A program made the position numbers and the translations under genes. Below, piece by piece: positions 5,442-6,507 of a stretch of 6,507 nt of DNA (positions are counted from its first letter, which is position 1; each line of letters starts with the position of its first letter). This DNA comes from an uncultured Bacteroidales bacterium. GTDB taxonomy: Bacteria; Bacteroidota; Bacteroidia; Bacteroidales; UBA1715. The DNA lies in NCBI GenBank assembly GCA_937892155.1, contig CALAUG010000064.1:1-6507 (forward strand), given 5' to 3'. The notes under the pieces are model-generated. The model searched no databases and was not told the origin of the DNA. It saw only the letters and a list, made by a program, of their open reading frames with translations.

Positions 5442-5642
5442 ATGACTTCCTCTTCCGAAACTCTTCTGATGCTTCTGCGTGCCGCCTTGGGTTCTCCGAC
5501 AGGTGAGGCGGTGGATCTGTCTGCCTTGAGTAAGGCGGACTGGTAGGCGTTGGTGGATACGTCGTTTGAGCAAGGCGTTGCTGCTATTGCAGTGGATGGC
5601 TTGGGCTGCGCCAACGAAAACGAAAACTGGAGCATCGGTTAA
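5442..5642 (+). pseudogene. N-terminal remnant of a nucleotidyltransferase-family gene
   Basis: ATG 5442 opens MTSSSETLLMLLRAALGS, then AVDLSALSKADW, an in-frame TAG at 5544-5546, then ALVDTSFEQGVAAIAVDGLG. After a short AACGAA-coded NENEN run, TAA follows at 5640-5642. The pattern SxxTLLxLLRxALG, then DWxxL and FxQGVAAIAxDGL, is what I recall for the start of the ~350-residue nucleotidyltransferase family (NTP_transf_5) found in Bacteroidales polysaccharide loci. Here fewer than 70 codons remain, with one nonsense codon, probably a CAG or AAG changed to TAG. The body of the gene, including any catalytic site, is absent. The terminal stop lies within the first bases of promoter repeat C, which marks the junction. 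The 5316-5441 stretch before it holds no gene I can support. Confidence 0.6.
5613..5627 (+). repeat. AACGAA hexamer tract upstream of promoter repeat C
   Basis: The tract is two and a half units (AACGAA, AACGAA, AAC), preceded by GCGCC as the tract before repeat B is preceded by TCGCC. It resembles the AACGAT tracts before repeats A and B. Confidence 0.5.
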
Positions 5643-5711
5643 GAATCGTTAAAGTGTAAAGATTTTTTCTTGGAATTGGCTTCCGTGTCGGGGAAAAGTA
5701 GTAACTTTGCA
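5638..5711 (+). promoter_or_regulatory. promoter repeat C (upstream of AAA ATPase)
   Basis: The first 30 bases match repeat A with one mismatch and a small T-run length difference. The central part, TTCCGTGTCGGGGAAAAG, is close to repeat B (TTCTGTGTCGGGAAAAAG). It ends TAACTTTGC at 5702-5710, the Bacteroidetes -7 form, with CTTC at 5680-5683, 18 bp before. GGAA-TTGGC-TTCC (5672-5684) is a short inverted repeat. The -7 element is about 62 bp from ATG 5772. Confidence 0.8.
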
Positions 5712-5771
5712 CTGAAAAAATAGTGGTGAATCACTACTGAATTTGCAGTAAGTAAAGGCGCTTTTTGAGAT

Positions 5772-6507
5772 ATGATGATAGAACGGAATAAATATCTGAG
5801 CCAATTGATGGCCAAACGCTGGAACGGTAAAGTGAAAATCATTACCGGTATCAGGCGATGCGGTAAGTCGTTTCTGCTTTCCAATATCTATAAGCAGGCA
5901 TTGATGGAAGAGGGTGTGAGTGAGGATTGTTTCGTGGAAATTGCCCTTGATAAGAAGAAGTGGTTGAAGTACAGAAATCCCAATGAACTGTATGACTACG
6001 TGTTGGCGCATACGAGTGACCCGAGGAAACGGTACTATGTCTTTATTGACGAAATCCAACTGTCGTACAAAGTAAAGAATACTGACATGGATGACAATCT
6101 GGTGCTGGAGGAGGACAGAGACTTGCTTTATACAACGTTCTATGACGTGCTGAATGACTTGATGGAGCGTGAGAATCTGGATGTGTATGTGACAGGAAGC
6201 AACAGCAAGATGCTGTCGAGGGATATTGTCACCAACTTCCGCGACCGTGGCAGCGAGATAAAGGTTTGTCCGCTGTCACTTTCTGAGTTCTATGGCTTTG
6301 CCGGTCTTGAGAAGGTGGACGCTTTGGAGCAGTATCTGCAATATGGCGGTATGCCATTGGCTGTATTGGAGAAGGATGAGAAACTGAAACGAAAGTATTT
6401 GATTGATTTGCACAAGAATGTATATCAGAAAGATATAGTGGAGCGTTATAAACTGAAGGACGATGTGGTGTTGAGTGCATTGGTTGATGCTATGGCCTCG
6501 GCCGTAG
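5772..6507 (+). CDS. AAA_14/DUF4143 family ATPase (partial, runs off right edge)
   Basis: The frame is open from ATG 5772 through the window end (245 codons seen), so the C-terminus is missing. Walker A is GIRRCGKS at residues 26-33. Walker B is YYVFIDEIQ at 88-96 with D93-E94. A sensor-1-like VTGSNSKML lies at 140-148. These fit the AAA_14 domain, and LHKNVYQKDIVERY near 213-226 is the usual entry to a C-terminal DUF4143 domain. Such ATPases are common and multi-copy in Bacteroidales. Their substrate is not established, and a DNA-linked or conflict role has been suggested mainly from context. Residues 100-120 form a charged insert between Walker B and the next helix. ATG 5775 is a second possible start. 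The gene stands behind promoter repeat C with a leader of about 60 bp. Confidence 0.88.
   Translation, partial: MMIERNKYLSQLMAKRWNGKVKIITGIRRCGKSFLLSNIYKQALMEEGVSEDCFVEIALDKKKWLKYRNPNELYDYVLAHTSDPRKRYYVFIDEIQLSYKVKNTDMDDNLVLEEDRDLLYTTFYDVLNDLMERENLDVYVTGSNSKMLSRDIVTNFRDRGSEIKVCPLSLSEFYGFAGLEKVDALEQYLQYGGMPLAVLEKDEKLKRKYLIDLHKNVYQKDIVERYKLKDDVVLSALVDAMASAV

Noticed and set aside
5354..5635. 93-codon - strand frame over the region between higA and promoter C
   Set aside because: The + strand here reads as a nucleotidyltransferase N-terminus with a stop codon. The - frame has no recognised pattern and no promoter.
1899..5712. Direct repeats as a composite transposon or integron-like array
   Set aside because: There is no transposase or integrase in the window, no terminal inverted repeats and no attC-type folded sites. 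The repeats are parts of a decayed gene plus a promoter.

Overview
The window looks like accessory DNA from a Bacteroidales genome, most likely Prevotella or a close relative. Three promoters carry the Bacteroidetes -7 element (TAnnTTTGC form). The coding sequences resemble Bacteroidales families: Bro-N proteins, HigA fused to ImmA/IrrE, AAA_14/DUF4143 ATPases, and small phosphoglycosyltransferases next to an MBL-fold hydrolase. All recognisable genes are on the + strand. The assignment rests on recalled family patterns; no search was run.

Left part (1-1198): the last codons of an unidentified gene, a small helicase-associated (HA) domain protein, and an AT-rich gene for a two-TM membrane protein with a cytosolic domain of unknown function. 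Middle-left (1218-2300): a decaying capsule or exopolysaccharide segment. It holds a small monotopic sugar-phosphate transferase interrupted by one in-frame TAA just before its conserved C-terminal tail, then a wrecked MBL-fold hydrolase gene. A hexamer tract (AACGAT-type) lies inside the transferase reading frame.

Right part (2337-6507): three modules, each headed by a copy of the same ~73-bp promoter-bearing repeat (2337-2409, 3728-3801, 5638-5711). The cargo genes differ: a Bro-N protein; a HigB-like toxin overlapping a HigA-ImmA/IrrE antitoxin; and an AAA_14/DUF4143 ATPase cut by the window end. A decayed piece of a putative polysaccharide-locus gene precedes each repeat: MBL copy 1, MBL copy 2, and the N-terminus of a probable nucleotidyltransferase. 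A short AACGAT- or AACGAA-type hexamer tract also lies just upstream of each repeat. The two MBL remnants are damaged in different places and together outline one ancestral gene.

The most interesting reading is that mobile, defence or stress-type genes have been placed behind a duplicated promoter module inside a decaying surface-polysaccharide locus. The repeats, remnants and stop codons are seen directly in the sequence. Shared regulation and cassette-like movement are inference. No tRNA, rRNA, CRISPR array or recognisable transposase was found.
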